From NCBI GenBank assembly GCA_965651595.1, contig CBFGTA010000007.1, forward strand, positions 1 to 43,387: a stretch of 43,387 nt of DNA. Direction: 5' to 3'. Of the stretch, positions 40,163 through 43,387 are shown piece after piece; the first letter of the stretch is position 1, and every line of letters begins with the position of its first letter. The position numbers and the translations under genes are program-made. The notes under the pieces were generated by a model. The model saw nothing but the letters and a program-made list of their open reading frames with translations. It made no database searches and was not told the DNA's origin. Source of the stretch: CBFGTA01 sp965651595. Lineage in GTDB: Bacteria; Actinomycetota; Actinomycetes; S36-B12; UBA10799.

Positions 40163-42676
40163 CTAAAGGTATCCGCGCTTGAGCAGGTTGTGGAAGGCGA
40201 TGTAGCCGGGGATCGTCGGCAGCCAGAAAGTGAACACGCGGAACAGTAGGACGCTGGACAGAGCAACCCCAGCATCGACTCCGACACCGGCCAGGCCAGC
40301 GGTCATGGCGGCTTCCACCGCTCCGAGACCGCCGGGAGTGGGCGCAACTTGCCCCACGGTCGCGCCGACGAGGTACACCACAAAAATCGCGGCCCATTCC
40401 CCTCCACCCCCGAATGCCCGTACACAAGCGACGAGGCAGATGCAGTAGCCGAGATTGAGTAGTAGAAAACCGCCGATACCGCTTGCGAGCTTGGCTGGCT
40501 GCTGAGCCAAGGTGAGAAGTCGCGGGCCCACCTGCCGCAGGATCGGCCGAATCCGCCGTTGGGCCCAATTGCGGGTGAACGGGAGGGCGAAAGCCAAGAC
40601 GAGTGCGACGATGAAGATCACTCCGACGACAATCGCCCACGCCGGAGGTGACACGTCCAAATCTCTTTGGGTACCAGCAATCACGCCGAACAAGAGGACC
40701 AGCAAGATGTGGATGACGAACGCCATCACTTGGGAGACGCCGATGCTGGCGGCAGCCAGGGCGGGGTGGACTTTGGACTGCTGCAAGTAGCGCAGATTGA
40801 CGCCGACGGCCCCCAGCGTTGGGGGCGACACCAAGGTGGCAAAGGACGCCGCGAGCTGGGCTTGCAGGGTGCGCCAGAAGTTCAGTCGCTCAGGTACGAA
40901 TCCTTCCAAGCTCATGGTGGCCCCGATATAGGTGAGGGCCGACAAGACCAAGGCGAATGCCGCCCACCACCAGTTCGCGTTCGTGACCAACTCGACCAGG
41001 TTGACTTGGCCGAGTTGGATGATCAGCAGGTACGCCGCCAAGGTGCCCAAGATGACCGTGATGATCGTCTTTGGGCGGAGGCGCTCGATCCGTACCTGTT
41101 CGATCTCGCCGTCGGGCGATATCTCCTCGAGTCCTTCCCGCAGGGCAACCAGGATGGACTTGCGCTTGCGCACGGCGCGTCGCGTGCTCGGACTCAACGC
41201 CACCGGTTGCAGGACCGGCAAGGCGTTCGCTACCCGCTCATTTCCCAGCACCCGTCGACCAGCGGCGAGGGCCCGGTCGGGGTCAGTGAGTAACGCCAAG
41301 TTGACGAGCAGTTCTGCTAAGTCCAGGCGCAACGACAGTTCGCCAGCGGCAACGAATCCTTCATCGGGATTCGTCAGCCACACTGAGCCGTCGGCAGCCC
41401 GCAAGATGTTCTCGGGTGTCAACCCTCGATGAGAAATGTCAGCATCGTGCAGGGCCCGCAGCGCCTTCCAAGCGTTGACCAGATCGGCGTCGGTGAGTTG
41501 ATCGCCCAATTCGGCGAAACTGCTCCCGTCGATGCGCGTATATGCGAGCAAGGCCGCGTCAGGACCCACCTCGACGACCGCTTCGAGCCGCGGGACCGGC
41601 GCCATGGCCGCTTGCGAAGCATACGACTGCAGGGCGGCATGTTCTAGACGGCTGCGCATCGTAAACCCGGCCGGGTTGCCCTCGTCACGGATTCGGAGGG
41701 AGCGCCACGCCCCTCGCAGGATCCCGGCACCCTCCAAGTCACGATCGAGGACGATGACGTCGAGTAGAGCACCGGTGCGGGTGGTGGCCGTGTACCTGCG
41801 CCCACCGGAGGTCTCGGTTCGGGCTCGGAGCACCGACAACGGATACCCCAGCCGGTCCAGCGCTGCCGCGACTTCGGTTCCCGATGGTCGCGTCGTCGAT
41901 GTACCCAAGGCGTACCGCGTGAACAGTCCAATGCTCCAGCCGAGCAGTGCCGAGATAGCCAGGGCCGCGAACGTGATCCCCCCGGCCACGAGTTGCGCGA
42001 AGATTATCGCCACCACCACGATCGCGCAGATATACGCCCAGCGGGTCCGGTCCACGAGGCGGGCCACGGTGATGAACGTGACGGTGGCCGTCAGTATCGC
42101 GTGCAGCGGCGCCACCGATCCGGCGGCCGGACGACCGGTCAAGGCGAGCAGCAGCTGCGGGCCGGCAGCCTTGTCGATCCACCACGCCACCAGTGACACT
42201 AGGACGAACGCGGCAGCCCCGGCAGCGAGGGCCTCCACGAGCTGGCGTGCTCGGCGGCGGACCAGTAACTCGACCGCTGCGGCGAACGGCAACAAGAAGA
42301 CTCCGAAGCCGCTGACCAGGTTGACGATCAAGACGATGGCGTCGGGTACTCGGCTCGAAGCCTCGATGAGGTCACGATCGAGCCCCAGGGTTGTGGACGA
42401 CGCGAAATAGGCGGCTAGGAAGATGAGTCCTGCGGCGGCCAGGGTGATCGCTGCCCGCAACAGGTCGGCTGGGCGCCGCAGGCGACGGGGGAGCACGTCT
42501 CCTTCGATGACCAGCGTCGACGAGAAGCTGATCGCCCGGCGACGGGCATCGACCGGCACGTCGCTGACTGTGGGCATCCCGCGGGGAGGCAGCGGAGTAG
42601 GTGGCGGCTGGGGGGGTAGTGAGCTCGATCCGCCCGGGGGCTCAGGCTGCTGCGTAGGCGGATCGAATTCGGACAC
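40163..42676 (-). CDS. membrane flippase-like protein (LPG-synthase TM family) with an internal pseudokinase domain
   Basis: 837 residues from GTG 42676. Layout: Pro-rich cytoplasmic tail (1-60); an N-terminal block of about six helices (~72-255); a soluble kinase-like domain (~280-490) with the loop HRGLTPENI (416-424), where the catalytic Asp of HRDLKPEN is Gly and DFG is replaced by NPD; then a C-terminal block of ~8 helices (~535-830) of the lysylphosphatidylglycerol-synthase/flippase type (VSPPTLGAVGVNLRYL, APTPGGLGAVEAAMTAGL). Likely moves a lipid or glycolipid across the membrane under regulation by the kinase-like part (inference). No catalytic lysyl-transferase domain. TTG 42706 is an alternative start. 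Confidence 0.82.
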   Translation of the reverse strand: MSEFDPPTQQPEPPGGSSSLPPQPPPTPLPPRGMPTVSDVPVDARRRAISFSSTLVIEGDVLPRRLRRPADLLRAAITLAAAGLIFLAAYFASSTTLGLDRDLIEASSRVPDAIVLIVNLVSGFGVFLLPFAAAVELLVRRRARQLVEALAAGAAAFVLVSLVAWWIDKAAGPQLLLALTGRPAAGSVAPLHAILTATVTFITVARLVDRTRWAYICAIVVVAIIFAQLVAGGITFAALAISALLGWSIGLFTRYALGTSTTRPSGTEVAAALDRLGYPLSVLRARTETSGGRRYTATTRTGALLDVIVLDRDLEGAGILRGAWRSLRIRDEGNPAGFTMRSRLEHAALQSYASQAAMAPVPRLEAVVEVGPDAALLAYTRIDGSSFAELGDQLTDADLVNAWKALRALHDADISHRGLTPENILRAADGSVWLTNPDEGFVAAGELSLRLDLAELLVNLALLTDPDRALAAGRRVLGNERVANALPVLQPVALSPSTRRAVRKRKSILVALREGLEEISPDGEIEQVRIERLRPKTIITVILGTLAAYLLIIQLGQVNLVELVTNANWWWAAFALVLSALTYIGATMSLEGFVPERLNFWRTLQAQLAASFATLVSPPTLGAVGVNLRYLQQSKVHPALAAASIGVSQVMAFVIHILLVLLFGVIAGTQRDLDVSPPAWAIVVGVIFIVALVLAFALPFTRNWAQRRIRPILRQVGPRLLTLAQQPAKLASGIGGFLLLNLGYCICLVACVRAFGGGGEWAAIFVVYLVGATVGQVAPTPGGLGAVEAAMTAGLAGVGVDAGVALSSVLLFRVFTFWLPTIPGYIAFHNLLKRGYL

Positions 42677-42745
42677 GCCTAGATACTCGCAGATGCCGAT
42701 AGGCAAACGCTCACGGATGTCATAGTGGCGTGGTTACCTAGAACC

Positions 42746-43387
42746 GTGACTGCTCCCACCGCACCCCTACAGCTGTCCGCGCAGCAGCAAGCCGTCGTCT
42801 CACACCGCGGCGGTCCTCTGCTCGTGCTGGCCGGGCCCGGTACCGGGAAGACAGCAACGATCGCTGAAGCGGTGGCAGCGCGCAACGACCAAGAGGCCGG
42901 TCGCTGTCTGGTCTTGACCTTCGGGCGGGCAGCAGCGATGGAGTTGCGCGACCGAATCGCTCGCCGAATCGGTCAGGGCCCACTTCCGGTGGTCACGACG
43001 TTCCACTCCTTCGCCTATCAGTTGATGAGCCAGTACGCCCCGGAGGGCCTCGCGTTCAGCCCACGGTTGCTCACCGCACCCGAGCAGGAGTCGCGTTTGC
43101 GGGAGTTGCTGACTCACGCCATCAGAGAAGGCCGAGTGCCATGGCCTGGGGAACTCGACCCGGCCGTCGGGACGATCGTCCTAGCGTCACATGTCGCTGT
43201 TCTGATCGCCCGCTGCCAGACACTCGGAATCAGTGCCACCGAGCTCAACAGCCTCGGCCAGGATCTCAACCGGCCGACGTGGAAGAGCGTCGCCACGTTC
43301 ATGGACGAGTACCTCGACGTTCTTGAGTACGAGGCCGCTATTGACTACACGACCCTCATGACTCGCGCCGCCAACTTGGCCGAACAC
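42746..43387 (+). CDS. adnA: AdnA-type UvrD-like helicase/nuclease subunit, N-terminal part (partial)
   Basis: 214 residues, open to the window edge. Q motif (LSAQQQAVVSHRGG), Walker A LAGPGTGKTATI (~29-40), motif Ia LTFGRAAAMELRDRI and TTFHSFAYQLM are SF1A helicase features. Divergent from the flippase-like gene by 69 bases; a helicase of the AdnAB double-strand-break repair complex occupies this position near moeZ in mycobacteria (Rv3202c), which is why AdnA is chosen over UvrD2 or PcrA. The nuclease domain, if present, lies outside. GTG 42746 is the likely start; no Shine-Dalgarno is seen. Confidence 0.8.
   Translation, partial: MTAPTAPLQLSAQQQAVVSHRGGPLLVLAGPGTGKTATIAEAVAARNDQEAGRCLVLTFGRAAAMELRDRIARRIGQGPLPVVTTFHSFAYQLMSQYAPEGLAFSPRLLTAPEQESRLRELLTHAIREGRVPWPGELDPAVGTIVLASHVAVLIARCQTLGISATELNSLGQDLNRPTWKSVATFMDEYLDVLEYEAAIDYTTLMTRAANLAEH

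Noticed and set aside
1..43387. CRISPR, prophage, integrase or insertion sequence
   Set aside because: No repeat arrays, transposase-like or integrase-like frames, or terminal inverted repeats were seen.

Overview
The window is a GC-rich chromosomal segment from a high-GC Gram-positive bacterium (Actinomycetota). Four things support this: the actinobacterial gene orders furA-katG, rpmG-hadA-hadB, htrA/tatB/mrp and parA...rhlE...TetR...moeZ...adnA; the class of KOR, MurB and MoeZ proteins; GTG and TTG starts; and many apparently leaderless mRNAs. Genus and species cannot be fixed from the sequence. An uncultured or poorly studied lineage is a guess. There is no rRNA, CRISPR array, insertion sequence or prophage.

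Layout. 1-3 kb: end of the canonical complex I operon (nuoM tail, nuoN) followed by a polyprenyl diphosphate synthase, probably for the menaquinone tail. 3-7.2 kb (minus strand): 2-oxoglutarate:ferredoxin oxidoreductase korA-korB and an acyl-CoA dehydrogenase. 7.3-8.8 kb (plus strand, divergent from korA): three tightly coupled genes for NuoB-, NuoC- and NuoI-like iron-sulfur proteins. These look like a stand-alone hydrophilic piece of complex I placed beside a ferredoxin-reducing enzyme. 8.9-12.4 kb: yajQ, tRNA-Tyr, furA-katG with operator and terminator. 12.4-13.6 kb: a small membrane protein and a 650-base leader/regulatory region. 13.6-17.2 kb: a secretion locus with two signal peptidases of the His-dyad (ER/SipW) type and four exported proteins that share one motif just after the hydrophobic signal. 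17.2-23 kb: tRNA-Thr, tRNA-Met, rpmG, a secreted lipase plus membrane protein, then SDR-hadA-hadB-murB. 23-30 kb: O-methyltransferase, htrA, tatB, mrp, a malyl-CoA-lyase-like enzyme and an acyl-CoA dehydrogenase. 30-43.4 kb: three alpha/beta hydrolases, an RsbW-like ATPase, an orphan ParA with a zinc-ribbon partner, an RhlE-like helicase, a MiaE-like ferritin-fold protein, DUF3107, TetR, moeZ, DUF427, a flippase with an embedded pseudokinase, and the start of adnA.

The two most interesting systems are the KOR/NuoB-C-I module (inferred route from 2-oxoglutarate through ferredoxin or iron-sulfur proteins towards the quinone pool or another acceptor) and the two-peptidase/four-substrate export locus. 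In the export locus a strong hairpin after the first substrate gene could make that protein the abundant one, as for a surface fibre subunit. A third genome-wide style signal is the recurrence of a TANNNT box 6-8 bases before start codons that lack a Shine-Dalgarno site.
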